64,000 bases of DNA from Anabaena minutissima FACHB-250 (GCF_014697125.1 NZ_JACJRG010000001.1:310001-374000); one strand, 5' to 3'. Shown: positions 8,909 to 18,854, counted from the first letter of the stretch. The notes: a model not told the origin generated them from the letters alone. Translations and numbers: made by a program.

Positions 8909-8946
8909 CTTTAATAGCCAAGAAATTCATTTCTTGGCTATTAAAG
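8909..8946. repeat. Perfect 18-bp palindromic hairpin upstream of the Coq4-like gene
   Basis: CTTTAATAGCCAAGAAAT at 8909-8926 is exactly complementary to 8929-8946, with only two bases between the arms. No T tract follows on the plus strand. It lies about 75 bases ahead of the Coq4-like gene start. Confidence 0.9.
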
Positions 8947-9022
8947 TTGCAGATGTTAATGTGGAAATGTTTAATATTGCTTGAGTTCTATACTTTGTGC
9001 AAAGTAAAAAAGGAAACTCATT

Positions 9023-9622
9023 GTGCTTAAACAATTTAAACAAATCCAGGCAGTTTTTGCTGCCAAAAAATTAGGGAAATTCGGTGATTTTGCTATTCTT
9101 AAGTCTGATTTATTCGGGGCTAAAGTTGCTCCTGAAGTAGCTGAAAAGTTGCAATCAGTAGAGGGATATTATCCTCCAATTGATTTGGATAAATTAAGGC
9201 AATATCCTCTAGGCACATTCGGACGCGAATATGCCGATCATATGCAGATTAATCATCTTAAACCACTGAATGTTAGTCCAGAATTAGCGGATGTTGCTCA
9301 ACGCAATGTCTTTGCTTTACGTTATGCTGTCACCCACGATATTTTTCACGTTTTACTCGGCTTTGATACTACCTACGCTGGGGAAATTGGCGTATTGGCA
9401 TTTGCTGCGGAACAAAACTATAGTAAATCACTCAAAATCAGCTTACGGTTAGCTCAATTTATCTATCCTATACTTGCTCCCCAACAAAGCAAGATGATTT
9501 ACGCTAACCTAAACAAAGGTCAAAAACTGGGGAAAATAGCAGATTTTTTGTTGGGTTATCACTTTGAAGAACATTGGCAAGAACCAATTGAGGAATTAAG
9601 AAAGAGTCTAAAATTAGTATAA
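9023..9622 (+). CDS. Coq4-like protein
   Basis: The 199-residue protein begins at GTG 9023 with AAAAAGGAAAC upstream. It has the Coq4 metal-binding signature HDxxHx11E exactly: His105, Asp106, His109 and Glu121 in HDIFHVLLGFDTTYAGEIG. The C-terminal HFEEHWQEPIEELR segment also fits Coq4. In eukaryotes Coq4 acts in ubiquinone ring modification. Cyanobacteria make plastoquinone instead, so the role here is unknown; a quinone- or isoprenoid-like substrate is an inference. It is followed after 57 bases by a P450 gene on the same strand, suggesting co-transcription and a shared pathway. Confidence 0.85.
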   Translation: MLKQFKQIQAVFAAKKLGKFGDFAILKSDLFGAKVAPEVAEKLQSVEGYYPPIDLDKLRQYPLGTFGREYADHMQINHLKPLNVSPELADVAQRNVFALRYAVTHDIFHVLLGFDTTYAGEIGVLAFAAEQNYSKSLKISLRLAQFIYPILAPQQSKMIYANLNKGQKLGKIADFLLGYHFEEHWQEPIEELRKSLKLV

Positions 9623-9679
9623 TTAATGACGAATATTTCCGAAAATACAGTCTAAAACCTGAAAAGAGGAGCATTACCT

Positions 9680-11062
9680 ATGATTACTATTAAAGAGAAT
9701 ACCAATAATCAAACTGTCCCTAAATTACCAGCTAAACCAAGTGTACCTAGATGGTTGCAAACTTTTAGAGGCATTACTAACCCAGTATATTATCTCAAAA
9801 AAACACAACAAGAATATGGAGATATATTCATATCAGAGTTTAATAATTTTCCCCCACAAGTAATTATTAGTAATCCTCAAGCAATTCAAGAACTATTTAC
9901 TGCTGACGCTCAATTATTTGATGCGGGGAAAGGCAATTATCTGATTCAACCGTTAGTAGGGGCTAACTCGCTAATTTTGCTAGATGGCGATCGCCACTTA
10001 CAACAGCGTAAACTGTTAATGCCCCCCTTCCACGGTGAACGGATGCGGGCTTATGGTCAATTAATCTGTGAAATCACCAAGCAAGTCACTAGTAAATGGA
10101 CTGTGGGACAGCCATTTATCGCCCGTCCCAGTATGCAGGATATTTCTCTGCAAGTAATTTTACGGTCTGTGTTTGGGCTAAAGGAAGGCGAACGTTACCA
10201 ACAAATCAAGCAAGTCTTAACTGAGATGTTGGATACTTTTAACCAACCTTTGAGTGCTGTTTTCTTATTTTTCAAATCTTTGCAACGGGATTTAGGGGCT
10301 TGGACTCCTTGGGGGCGGTTTCTGCGCCGCCGCCAGCTACTTGATGAGTTGATTTACCAAGAAATTAATGAACGTCGCCACCAAGTTGATGCTCAAAGTG
10401 AAGATATTCTGAGTTTGTTATTGTCGGCGCGGGATGAAAATGGTCAACCCATGACCGATGTTGAGTTACGAGACGAGTTAATGACTATGCTATTTGCTGG
10501 TCATGAAACTACTGCGATCGCTTTATCTTGGGCGTTATATTGGGTTAATTATTTGCCAGAAGTGCGGGAAAAATTGCTGCAAGAACTCAACTCAATTGAT
10601 ATAGCTAATGCAGACCCCGCAATAATTACTCAACTACCTTATTTAAATGCTGTTTGTTCAGAAACTCTGCGAATTTATCCAGTAGCTTTCTTTGCATTTC
10701 CCCGCATTCTCAAAGCACCAATGAAATTCCAGGGCTATGATTTACCCAAAGGAATGATGATTTCTGCTTGTGTTTATTTGACTCATCATCGTCCAGATAT
10801 ATATCCTGAACCTGAGCAGTTTAAACCAGAACGTTTTCTAGAGAGCCAGTTTTCTCCCTACGAGTTTGTACCTTTTGGTGGTGGAAATCGTCGCTGTTTA
10901 GGTATGGCATTTGCTCTGTTTGAAATGAAGTTAGTTTTAGCAACGATTCTCTCAAATTACTCTCTGGAATTGCTAGATAAAGTTCCTCTCAAACCTGTAC
11001 GTCGTGGTGTAGTTTTTGCGCCTAATGGGGGTGTGAATTTGATGGTGAAGGAGAAAAGGTAA
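9680..11062 (+). CDS. Cytochrome P450 (CYP110-like)
   Basis: The 460-residue soluble P450 has all hallmark motifs. These are the I-helix AGHETT at 273-278 for oxygen activation, the K-helix ETLR (Glu328/Arg331), PERF near residue 383 and the haem loop FGGGNRRCLG with Cys406. The sequence style matches CYP110, a family found in filamentous cyanobacteria that oxidises fatty acids and terpenes in characterised members. The substrate here is not known. AGAGGAGC before the ATG is a good ribosome site. It lies 57 bases behind the Coq4-like gene; a ferredoxin partner is not nearby. Confidence 0.93.
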   Translation: MITIKENTNNQTVPKLPAKPSVPRWLQTFRGITNPVYYLKKTQQEYGDIFISEFNNFPPQVIISNPQAIQELFTADAQLFDAGKGNYLIQPLVGANSLILLDGDRHLQQRKLLMPPFHGERMRAYGQLICEITKQVTSKWTVGQPFIARPSMQDISLQVILRSVFGLKEGERYQQIKQVLTEMLDTFNQPLSAVFLFFKSLQRDLGAWTPWGRFLRRRQLLDELIYQEINERRHQVDAQSEDILSLLLSARDENGQPMTDVELRDELMTMLFAGHETTAIALSWALYWVNYLPEVREKLLQELNSIDIANADPAIITQLPYLNAVCSETLRIYPVAFFAFPRILKAPMKFQGYDLPKGMMISACVYLTHHRPDIYPEPEQFKPERFLESQFSPYEFVPFGGGNRRCLGMAFALFEMKLVLATILSNYSLELLDKVPLKPVRRGVVFAPNGGVNLMVKEKR

Positions 11063-11164
11063 AAATCTTTAACCACAGAGACACTAAGACACGGAGGGAA
11101 AAAGGGTTTTGTTTCTGGTGTATGCACTGAATGAGGGTTAATTATACTCATGTTCACCTAAGCT

Positions 11165-11195
11165 CATTTATCTGTATCATATGTTCAGATAAATG
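11165..11195 (+). promoter_or_regulatory. Hairpin just upstream of the permease start
   Basis: CATTTATCTG at 11165-11174 pairs perfectly with CAGATAAATG at 11186-11195. The right arm ends against GGGGAG, the likely ribosome site of the permease (ATG 11210). The structure could shield or frame the initiation region, or be an operator. This is inference from position alone. Confidence 0.4.
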
Positions 11196-11209
11196 GGGAG
11201 CTATTCAAG

Positions 11210-12505
11210 ATGTCCGTTACCAATTCATCACCCCAACTAAAACGAGAGTTAGGGGTTTTTGGGGCGACACTGATGGGGTTAGGTTCGATTGTCGGGACTG
11301 GTGTCTTTGTCAGCATTGGCATTGCGTCCGGTATTGCAGGGACGACGGTCATTTTGGCGGTAGCAATTGGGGCAATTGTGGCTACTTGCAATGGACTCAA
11401 TAGCGCGCAACTGGCAGCTAATCACCCAGTCAGTGGCGGTAGTTATGAATATGGTTACAAGTATCTCACTCCTGCTTTTGGATTCACCGCAGGTTGGATG
11501 TTTTTAGTAGCTAAGACGGCTTCGGCGGCGACGGCTGCTTTGGGTTTTGCTGGTTACTTGCTGAATCTCTTGGGTGGGAGTTCTGATTGGGTGATTCCTA
11601 TAGCTGTCTTGGCTGTAGTAATTATGACTTTAGTTGTGTTGAGTGGGATTAAACGTTCTAATCTAACTAATATAGTTATTGTCTCGGTAACGCTGTTATC
11701 GTTAGCTTTCTTTATCTTGGCTTGCCTACCCCGCGCAGTAGAACAAGGAGTTAATAATTTAACACCGTTTTTTAGTAGTTCTCCGGGAGCAGTGCTTCAT
11801 GCCAGTGCTTTGATGTTTGTGGCTTATACTGGCTATGGACGGATTGCAACTATGGGGGAAGAAGCCCGTTCGCCTAGGGAAACGATTCCTAAAGCGATGA
11901 TTATTTGTTTGTTTGTCACGATGTTGCTGTATGTGACAGTGGCGACGGTGGGAATTGGGGCTGTGGGTGTGGAGACTTTGGCGAATGCTACAGGACAGAC
12001 TAAAGCCGCACCGTTGGAAGTTGTCGCCCGTACTGTCGGGGGTACTGGTGCGGCTGTGGTTTTAGCTATCGGTGCAATAACAGCCATGTTAGGCGTGTTG
12101 TTAAACTTAATTTTGGGCTTATCCCGCGTATTACTGGCAATGGGTAGACGTACAGATGCGCCCAAATTTTTAGCACATCTAAATCGAGAACAAACAGCCC
12201 CTGATTGGGCTGTGATATTTGTCGGGATAGCGATCGCTCTTTTAGTATTATTAGGCAATGTCAAAACAACATGGTCGTTTAGTGCCTTTAGTGTCTTAAT
12301 TTACTACGCCATCACTAATTTTGCCGCTTTAAGAATCCCAGCTTCAGAACGTCTTTATCCTGTGTGGATAGGTTGGATAGGGCTTTTATCTTGTTTATTC
12401 CTAGCCTTTTGGGTAGACTCTGCGATTTGGCAAGTCGGGTTAGGTTTGATTGTAGCAGGATTAATTTGGCATCAGATCAGGCGATCGCTATTCCAACAAA
12501 ATTAA
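11210..12505 (+). CDS. APC family amino acid permease
   Basis: The 431-residue protein has about twelve membrane helices. It starts with the APC signature GATLMGLGSIVGTGVFVSIG in helix 1, whose unwound GSIVGTG binds the substrate amino group in this superfamily. Helix 6 carries MFVAYTGYGRIATMGEEARSPRETIPKA, a conserved APC stretch (seen as two adjoining parts). It should import amino acids or related amines across the plasma membrane. The specific substrate cannot be read from sequence. The gene stands alone behind the P450 gene. Confidence 0.9.
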   Translation: MSVTNSSPQLKRELGVFGATLMGLGSIVGTGVFVSIGIASGIAGTTVILAVAIGAIVATCNGLNSAQLAANHPVSGGSYEYGYKYLTPAFGFTAGWMFLVAKTASAATAALGFAGYLLNLLGGSSDWVIPIAVLAVVIMTLVVLSGIKRSNLTNIVIVSVTLLSLAFFILACLPRAVEQGVNNLTPFFSSSPGAVLHASALMFVAYTGYGRIATMGEEARSPRETIPKAMIICLFVTMLLYVTVATVGIGAVGVETLANATGQTKAAPLEVVARTVGGTGAAVVLAIGAITAMLGVLLNLILGLSRVLLAMGRRTDAPKFLAHLNREQTAPDWAVIFVGIAIALLVLLGNVKTTWSFSAFSVLIYYAITNFAALRIPASERLYPVWIGWIGLLSCLFLAFWVDSAIWQVGLGLIVAGLIWHQIRRSLFQQN

Positions 12506-12587
12506 AGTTTTATAGCGTTTCTCGGTTGAGTGAGGCACAATCACTCCACCCTCCCCACCAGTGACGAGGAAACGCTCTTATTACGAA

Positions 12588-12857
12588 TCACAAACTAGAA
12601 ACATCATCCATTAAGCTACTTTCGAGTTGTTTTTTCGCTGCTTTTAACTGTTTCCAAAGAGTTTTAATTTCATGGTACGCCTCTTGGGGAGACAGCTTCC
12701 CATTAGTTTGCAAATTACTGATATAACTCACGCGTTGGGCAAACTCTTGGAGATTGGCGTTAAATACTAAATACTCTGGCTTGAATTGACCATAATAACA
12801 ACTACGGGGATATAGAAAGTCAGAGAGATTAGAGAGAAAATCTGATTGTTCTGACAT
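12588..12857 (-). CDS. Small conserved cyanobacterial protein (DUF7219-like)
   Basis: The 89-residue soluble protein contains FLYPRSCYYGQFKPEYLVFN, then LQEFAQRVSYISNL and a C-terminal helix rich in lysine (IKTLWKQLKAAKKQL). This pattern occurs in many cyanobacteria, and I recall it under the name DUF7219. No enzyme motif is visible. It is convergent with the permease gene. The start ATG at 12857 is the only reasonable one. Confidence 0.72.
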   Translation of the reverse strand: MSEQSDFLSNLSDFLYPRSCYYGQFKPEYLVFNANLQEFAQRVSYISNLQTNGKLSPQEAYHEIKTLWKQLKAAKKQLESSLMDDVSSL

Positions 12858-12970
12858 TTTTACTCATACCTTTGATTAGTTTCAAGCCAGACTCAAGAAT
12901 TGCCAACTGTGTTGGCGATAATCTTATATCAAATTAATAAAAAAAAATGTATTTTGGGTGACGTTTTTCT

Positions 12971-13014
12971 GAAATATATAGCAATCCTATTTGATTTAGA
13001 TTGCTATATATTTC
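12971..13014 (-). terminator. Strong hairpin at the end of the chemotaxis operon
   Basis: GAAATATATAGCAATC at 12971-12986 pairs perfectly over 16 bases with 12999-13014, with a 12-base loop. The arm overlaps the stop codon of the CheA-type gene. A run of nine T on the minus strand follows only about 25 bases later, so it may act as a terminator or as a 3'-end stabilising structure. Confidence 0.5.
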
Positions 13015-15976
13015 AACTAGAAGTTAATTGTTCTGCAACCTGACCAATAATTTCCTCTAACGTGCGGAGTAATTCTTGCTCGTTGTAAGGTTTAGAAAAA
13101 TAAGCTCTTGCCCCCAATTGCATAGCTAATTGTCGGTGCTTATCACTACTACGAGATGTCAACATCATTACAGGGATATGTTTAGTTGTGGTGCTAGAGT
13201 TAACCTTATCTAAGAAGCCATAACCATCAAGGCGTGGCATTTCAATATCACAAATTACACCTTGGACTTGTAAACCATCAGTTAACTTTTCCCAAGCATC
13301 TTGACCGTCTTTGGCTTGCTCTACTTGATACCCTCCTTTTTCTAGGGTGAGTGCTAAGAAACGGCGGACATTAATTGAGTCATCAATGATTAAAATTGTA
13401 CCCTTAGACTCAATAGCGGGTGCTGGTGTTTTACCACTATTAAAAAATAGAAATGGTGTTTTTAACCTAGCTGATGGTAATTGATGGCTTCTGGGAGTAC
13501 GCTGATGATTTGCAATCCAATACAGCAACTCATTAGTATTGACTAAGGATACTACCCGCCCATCACCCAAAATTGTGCAGTTACTAAAACCTGTGGGTAA
13601 GGGTATATTGCCTTCAACTTGGCGAATAGCAACTTCTTGCTCACCCCAACATCTATCTACTTGGATGGCGACGGGTTGATTTCCTGGGATGATTAACACA
13701 CTAGTGGCATTAATGGCGGGGGGTGTTTCTAGTTCTGGGCTATCGTAGCGTGGGCAGTTAAACTCTAGATAGTTACTCAAGTGAATCAATGGCAGTGTAG
13801 ACCCTTGCCAGTTGATTAATTCACTACCGGAGGTAGAAATAACTTGCTCGGTTTGCAGTAAAAACAGTTCTGCTACGACATCGGTAGGAAATGCCAAGAG
13901 CATTTTATTGCTTTCTACTAACAGGACTCGTGCCATAGATAGGGTAAATGGCACAGATAAGGTAAAAGTTGTGCCAACGCCTGCTTCTGTATCAACTTTA
14001 ATATCGCCACGCACTAATTTGAGGTTGTTACGAACTACATCCATCCCCACACCGCGACCAGATAAGGCTGTCACTTGGTCGGAGGTGCTGAACCCTGGTT
14101 CAAAGATGAGTGATAACAGTTCTTCGTCGGTAGCGTGAACAAGTAAAGCTTCATCTATCCCCATTCCTATAGCGCGGGTGCGAATTTTCTCTACAGGAAT
14201 ACCTCGACCATCATCACGCATGGTAATGATGGTGCGATTACTTTGGTGAGTGGCGGTAATTTCAATTAATCCTTGTTCTGGTTTACCAACAGTCCGGCGG
14301 GTAGTTGGTTCTTCGATACCATGATCGAAGGCGTTTCTTAAAAGGTGCATTAAAGGCTCATTTAATGCTTCTAAAATGCTGCGTTCGATTAAAGTATCGC
14401 CGCCTCTAACTTGTAATTGGACATTTTTGCCGTATTCCACATTTAAGTCACGGATGGCTCTGGGGAATCGCTCGACTAAATCCGAGATGGGACGCATTCG
14501 GATGTGGTTGAGTTTGGTTTGTAATTGTTTTGATGTTTTATTGAGTTTGCGGGTAATTTGGTCTGTGTCGTCAACGCTGAGTTGAATATCTGTGGCAACT
14601 TCTTGCACTTGGACAATGGTTTCCATGACGACTTGCGATCGCAAGTTTAATTCAGTATGGGGATTTTCTTCATTCTGGGCTAAGGACTGACTTACAGAGA
14701 TAAAATTCCTGGCGGATGTTTGATTATATGCTGTCCGCAACTCCTGATTTTCTCGCTCTAGAGTTCGCACGCGCTGATTTAAATTACGCACTAGTTTACG
14801 TAATTTTTCTAGTTGGGAATTTAATCCATTACGCTGGACAATTAATTCCCCAAATAAATCATTGATTTTTTCTAATTGTTTGCTAGGAACTCGTACTGAG
14901 TTTTCTTGTTGATGTTCCCGTTCTTTGTCGCCTGAGGATTGGGGACTGGGAATTGGGAACTGGGAAGGAGTTTCTGGAAAAATTTGGTCGGGTTTTACAT
15001 CTCCAGTTTCTGCTTTTTCCGCAAATATTGTGTTTATTCCCGCAAAATCAACTGCTGCTAGTTCATGATTAATATTTTCATTGTTGTAGGCTAACCCAGC
15101 ATTAATAAATTCTGCGGCTGGGGTGTCATATTCTGGAACTTCATCAATATTTGTAGAAATTAAGGGAGTAATTTCGGCTGGCTGAGATACAGATGCTAAG
15201 TCATCTAAATCTAGGGTTGTAGGTAAATTCTCCCGTTGATGAGTTAACACCAAAGCTTGCGATCGCCGCCATGCTTTTAAGGCTAGTTGGGCAATTGACC
15301 AGATGCGATGACCTGATGCGTTTTCTATATGATATTTAATAGATTCACAAAGCTGGGTAAAGGCTGTGAGTTGCAACATTTCCCCCAAGCCGCCTAATTC
15401 CGCCGCCATCGTTGCCACTTCTTCCTGTAAGCCTGGCTGGGATGGATCGGCTAACACTGATTCTAGACGCTGCAAATATTCATCTACTTCCGTGCCGAAC
15501 AGCAGGGGAATAATATCTTGCCCCTCATCTGTAGATAAGATGGTAGCAGCATCTTCTGGGGTGGGATCACCCAGGCGATCGTGTAATTCATCAAAAACAG
15601 GATAGCAAAAAGTTTTTAACCACTGTTCTTCTATGGTATTTCCTTCTGCTAGTAATGCCACAATTTGCCGCAACCAATCTACAGCAGTAAGTAGGGAACT
15701 TTGTAATTGGGTGTCAATTGCTAAGGAATTTTTACTAGTTTTTAAAACTTTAAAAGAATCTTCTAACCGATGGGATAAATCACTCAAAGCCCGAAAACCC
15801 ATCATCGCTGCGCCCCCTTTTATCGAGTGAGCAGCCCTTAAAGCACCATTGATTTTATCTAAATCAATCCTGTGATAAATATCAATTTCTAATAACACCA
15901 CTTCGAGGGTATTAATGTAATCTGTTGCTTCTTCCAGAAATTGCATCTGGATTTCTAATTCTTTATCTTTTGACAT
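13013..15976 (-). CDS. hmpE: CheA-type hybrid histidine kinase/response regulator (HmpE/PilL-like)
   Basis: This 987-residue hybrid kinase starts with an Hpt domain whose phosphorylatable histidine is His50 in RAAHSIKGGAAMMGF. A variable linker is followed by a coiled-coil dimerisation region at about 360-450. The CheA ATPase comes next, with NEPLMHLLRNAFDHGIE, MRDDGRGIP and GRGVGMDVV, then a CheW-like domain. The C-terminal receiver has LIIDDS, CDIEMP and SKPY. It is the last gene of a five-gene operon ordered PatA/CheY/CheW/MCP/CheA, the order of hmpABCDE in Nostoc and pilGHIJL-type loci. Its role should be phosphotransfer control of type IV pili in hormogonia. The linker holds a repeat-derived insert. 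Confidence 0.9.
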   Translation of the reverse strand: MSKDKELEIQMQFLEEATDYINTLEVVLLEIDIYHRIDLDKINGALRAAHSIKGGAAMMGFRALSDLSHRLEDSFKVLKTSKNSLAIDTQLQSSLLTAVDWLRQIVALLAEGNTIEEQWLKTFCYPVFDELHDRLGDPTPEDAATILSTDEGQDIIPLLFGTEVDEYLQRLESVLADPSQPGLQEEVATMAAELGGLGEMLQLTAFTQLCESIKYHIENASGHRIWSIAQLALKAWRRSQALVLTHQRENLPTTLDLDDLASVSQPAEITPLISTNIDEVPEYDTPAAEFINAGLAYNNENINHELAAVDFAGINTIFAEKAETGDVKPDQIFPETPSQFPIPSPQSSGDKEREHQQENSVRVPSKQLEKINDLFGELIVQRNGLNSQLEKLRKLVRNLNQRVRTLERENQELRTAYNQTSARNFISVSQSLAQNEENPHTELNLRSQVVMETIVQVQEVATDIQLSVDDTDQITRKLNKTSKQLQTKLNHIRMRPISDLVERFPRAIRDLNVEYGKNVQLQVRGGDTLIERSILEALNEPLMHLLRNAFDHGIEEPTTRRTVGKPEQGLIEITATHQSNRTIITMRDDGRGIPVEKIRTRAIGMGIDEALLVHATDEELLSLIFEPGFSTSDQVTALSGRGVGMDVVRNNLKLVRGDIKVDTEAGVGTTFTLSVPFTLSMARVLLVESNKMLLAFPTDVVAELFLLQTEQVISTSGSELINWQGSTLPLIHLSNYLEFNCPRYDSPELETPPAINATSVLIIPGNQPVAIQVDRCWGEQEVAIRQVEGNIPLPTGFSNCTILGDGRVVSLVNTNELLYWIANHQRTPRSHQLPSARLKTPFLFFNSGKTPAPAIESKGTILIIDDSINVRRFLALTLEKGGYQVEQAKDGQDAWEKLTDGLQVQGVICDIEMPRLDGYGFLDKVNSSTTTKHIPVMMLTSRSSDKHRQLAMQLGARAYFSKPYNEQELLRTLEEIIGQVAEQLTSS
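14937..14967. repeat. GGGGACTGGGAATTGGG-type repeat inside the CheA gene
   Basis: The heptamer-like run GATTGGGGACTGGGAATTGG lies within the reading frame and encodes a QFPIPSPQSSG-like stretch at about residues 337-347. It falls in the unstructured linker between the Hpt and dimerisation parts. The same type of repeat lies between genes elsewhere (54293-54340). Confidence 0.8.
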
Positions 15977-16043
15977 AATTATATTAATTTGTAATTCGTA
16001 ATTAAGATGGGCATTGGATTTTTTGCCCCCTGCCCCCTGCCCT

Positions 16044-18290
16044 CTAACTCACTTTAAAAGTTCCAACGGTTTCCTGTAACTGGTGGGAAATTTCTACGGT
16101 TTGTTGCAGAGATTGGGCAACTAAATGAGAAGAATCGCTGGTGCGTTGTGACACAGCCGCAACATCTTGCATTAGTTGGCTGACTCTTTGTGATGTTTGT
16201 ACTTGGGATGCTGTGGCTGTAGAAATTGACTTAATTAAAAAGTCAATTTGCTGCGATACATCTAAAATTTGGCTGAGGCTTTGCTTGGCTTCTTCAACAA
16301 TTTGCGTACCTTCTACTACTTGGGTAGTGCCAATTTCCATTACTTTGACTACTTCGCTGGTTTCCTGTTGGATGTTCTCTACAATATATTCAATTTCTTG
16401 AGTGGCTGAGGCACTTCTGGCGGCTAATTCGCCGATTTCTTCAGCGACGACAGCAAAACCTTGCCCTTCTTCCCCAGCACGGGCGGCTTCAATACCAGCA
16501 TTAATTGCTAGTAAGTTGGTTTGGGTGGCGATTTGGTTAATGATGGAGACGACACGAGAAATTTGTTGCGAAGATTCTCCTAAGCGTCTAACTTTCCGAG
16601 ATGTTTCACCGACTGTTTCCCGCAAAGATAGAATGTTCTGTACTGTTAAATCCATTGCTTGTCCGCTTTTGGTGGCGGTTTGGGCTGCGTGGTTAGCGAC
16701 AGTTGCGGCTTGTTCTGCGCTGGCGGCTACAGCCTGCATGGAATAAGTCATGTTGTCAACAGCATCAAGAGTACGGTTGATTTCTACAGATTGAGTGAGG
16801 GCGGCTTCTGCTAGCTGGCGAATTGCGCCTTCATTAGAACCAATGGCTGTATTCAATTGATTCGCGGCTTGTTTAACTTGGGTGACGATATCCCGGAGAT
16901 TTTCGATAATGGAGTTAAAAAAGTCGGCAACAGTGCCTATTTCACCTGCTGTCACGTCGGCGCGGACTGTTAAGTCACCTCTAGCTGCATCTTCTACATG
17001 ACTCAGCAGTTCTAAAAGTTGCATTTGTAGTGCTTCTTGCCCTTCACTACTAAAATTGTGGGCTATAACTGCCTTTTGTTTGGCTAAAATTTGCAAATGT
17101 TCTCCTACTTGGTTAACATTGGCAGCCAAAACTCCTAATTCATCGGCGGTGGTAACTTCTACGCGGGTGTTAAATTCCCCTTGACTCAGCTTGGTTAAGG
17201 CAGTATTGGCTTTGGATAGCTGCTGTATGGTACGGTTAGCTAACCAAGCTGCGATCGCACCTACAAGACTAGCTGTCATAACTGTGCCAATAGCTATTGT
17301 CCACAATAATTGCCTTTGGGGCTGCCACAAAATTTCTGCATCTGTGGTTAATAAGACTTGCCAGTTGAGGTTAGGTAAACCTTCTAGACGTTGTGATGGT
17401 ACGTAACTATAAAGTTTCCCATCTGTGATTAAACTATCGGTTTTTTGATGCGCTATAAGTGCCGATAAATCGGGATAAGCTGTTTTTACTTGTTTACCTA
17501 ATAATTCTTTGTCTGGACTGAAAAATACTTTGCCTGATGGGTCAAGTAAACTATATGTACGTCCATTAGCGACGTAATTTTTCATCACTGCTGCTAGTGA
17601 TTTGATCGGCATCCGCACGCGAACTACAGCAATAGTTTCATCTGTAACTGTATCTTTAACTGGTGCAGCTATGTAAATACTTGTTGCTTCTGGTTGACTA
17701 ATAACCGGAGTGTTTCTTTGTAGAGTTGTTTGAAAATAATTTTGATATCTTTCTGTCTCTAAGGCTTCACCTGTAGACTGGAGAATTACCTTACCTTCAA
17801 TATCAAATACAGCTATGCTGTCATAATTTTGATTAATCTGGAGAATTTGATTAAGCAGTCCTTGCTTTTCTGCATCAGTGGTGATGTTCCTCACCCTAGA
17901 ATTAGTTAAAAATGGTAAATTGGCAAGAGTTTGAATATCTTGATAACGTTCTAAAATATATCGGTTGACTGTATTGGCTAAATCAGTTGCTTGGGTTTGT
18001 TGCGCGTTGGTGACTTGCTGCATAATGGATTTATTGAGCAAATTATAGGCGATCGCGCCGAGCGTGAATACAGGTAGTGTACCAAGTGCGATCGCTAAAA
18101 TTACCGTTTTTGTTCTCAAACTCAATCGCTGTACATAATTAACTAAATTATCTAAAGTATTCCGACTAGTTTGAAGTTGAATAGCACTTGACAGTTTGAC
18201 TAGACTATTTGTATTTTTTTGATTGACAATAAATGGTTGATTATTTTGAGAGTCGCCACTCTTCGCCATATCAGTTTTATGAAACATCAC
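16044..18290 (-). CDS. hmpD: Methyl-accepting chemotaxis protein (HmpD/PilJ-like)
   Basis: The 748-residue transducer has a first membrane helix at about 62-86 and an extracytoplasmic Cache-like sensor domain from about 90 to 325. A second helix lies at about 328-350, followed by HAMP and a second HAMP-like segment near 430-475. A long signalling coiled coil has the hairpin tip [20 protein letters not shown]. It should pass a stimulus to the CheW/CheA pair encoded on either side. It sits 62 bases after the CheW gene and 67 bases before the CheA gene. The ligand is unknown. Confidence 0.92.
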   Translation of the reverse strand: MMFHKTDMAKSGDSQNNQPFIVNQKNTNSLVKLSSAIQLQTSRNTLDNLVNYVQRLSLRTKTVILAIALGTLPVFTLGAIAYNLLNKSIMQQVTNAQQTQATDLANTVNRYILERYQDIQTLANLPFLTNSRVRNITTDAEKQGLLNQILQINQNYDSIAVFDIEGKVILQSTGEALETERYQNYFQTTLQRNTPVISQPEATSIYIAAPVKDTVTDETIAVVRVRMPIKSLAAVMKNYVANGRTYSLLDPSGKVFFSPDKELLGKQVKTAYPDLSALIAHQKTDSLITDGKLYSYVPSQRLEGLPNLNWQVLLTTDAEILWQPQRQLLWTIAIGTVMTASLVGAIAAWLANRTIQQLSKANTALTKLSQGEFNTRVEVTTADELGVLAANVNQVGEHLQILAKQKAVIAHNFSSEGQEALQMQLLELLSHVEDAARGDLTVRADVTAGEIGTVADFFNSIIENLRDIVTQVKQAANQLNTAIGSNEGAIRQLAEAALTQSVEINRTLDAVDNMTYSMQAVAASAEQAATVANHAAQTATKSGQAMDLTVQNILSLRETVGETSRKVRRLGESSQQISRVVSIINQIATQTNLLAINAGIEAARAGEEGQGFAVVAEEIGELAARSASATQEIEYIVENIQQETSEVVKVMEIGTTQVVEGTQIVEEAKQSLSQILDVSQQIDFLIKSISTATASQVQTSQRVSQLMQDVAAVSQRTSDSSHLVAQSLQQTVEISHQLQETVGTFKVS

Positions 18291-18352
18291 TTAATTTTTC
18301 CTAACTATTTAAAGAGAACACAAACCAATTTTTGATTTATAGCAACTAACCG

Positions 18353-18850
18353 CTACTTATACAAAACTGCCGAATTAACAATCGCCTGGGCATCTAATAC
18401 CAAAAATACTTCTTCCTGTTGTGCCACACAACCCTGCAAATAAGGCACTAAACTAGATGCCACCTGTCCTATAGGAGAATGAATTTCATCTGGCGTAAAT
18501 TTAGTTATGCCTTTAATTTCTTGCACCACTAATCCTAAAATTAGTGATTCCACCTTAATCACAACAACGTTATACTGACGCAGCCGATGATCTAAGGATT
18601 CTAAATTGAGCATTCTTGGTAAATCAACTGTCCAAATAATGCGGCTACGCCAATTCATTAAGCCTAAAATACAGGCAGGCATAGTTGGCATTGGTGTTAT
18701 AGTATCAACAGGTAAAATCACGGCTTCTTGTGTATAAGTCATTGCTAAAATAGCAGATGTCTGTTGATTTAGTTGAAACTTAAGATAAGCATCTCCTAAT
18801 TTATTTTGATGATGATTTGTTGCCAAGATAGCTTTAGAATTATTTTTCAT
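18353..18850 (-). CDS. hmpC: CheW-type adaptor (HmpC/PilI-like)
   Basis: The 165-residue protein is a single CheW domain: LKFQLNQQTSAILAMTYTQE, then ILGLMNWRSRIIWTVDLPRML and the C-terminal SLVPYLQGCV part. CheW proteins couple the receptor to the CheA kinase. The gene begins only four bases after the CheY gene stop, which indicates a tightly coupled operon. The N-terminal 25 residues are polar and may be flexible. Confidence 0.9.
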   Translation of the reverse strand: MKNNSKAILATNHHQNKLGDAYLKFQLNQQTSAILAMTYTQEAVILPVDTITPMPTMPACILGLMNWRSRIIWTVDLPRMLNLESLDHRLRQYNVVVIKVESLILGLVVQEIKGITKFTPDEIHSPIGQVASSLVPYLQGCVAQQEEVFLVLDAQAIVNSAVLYK

Positions 18851-18854
18851 CGAT

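Noticed and set aside
11131..11403. 90-codon frame overlapping the permease start
   Set aside because: It is in another frame of the APC permease gene, whose helices and motifs are unmistakable.
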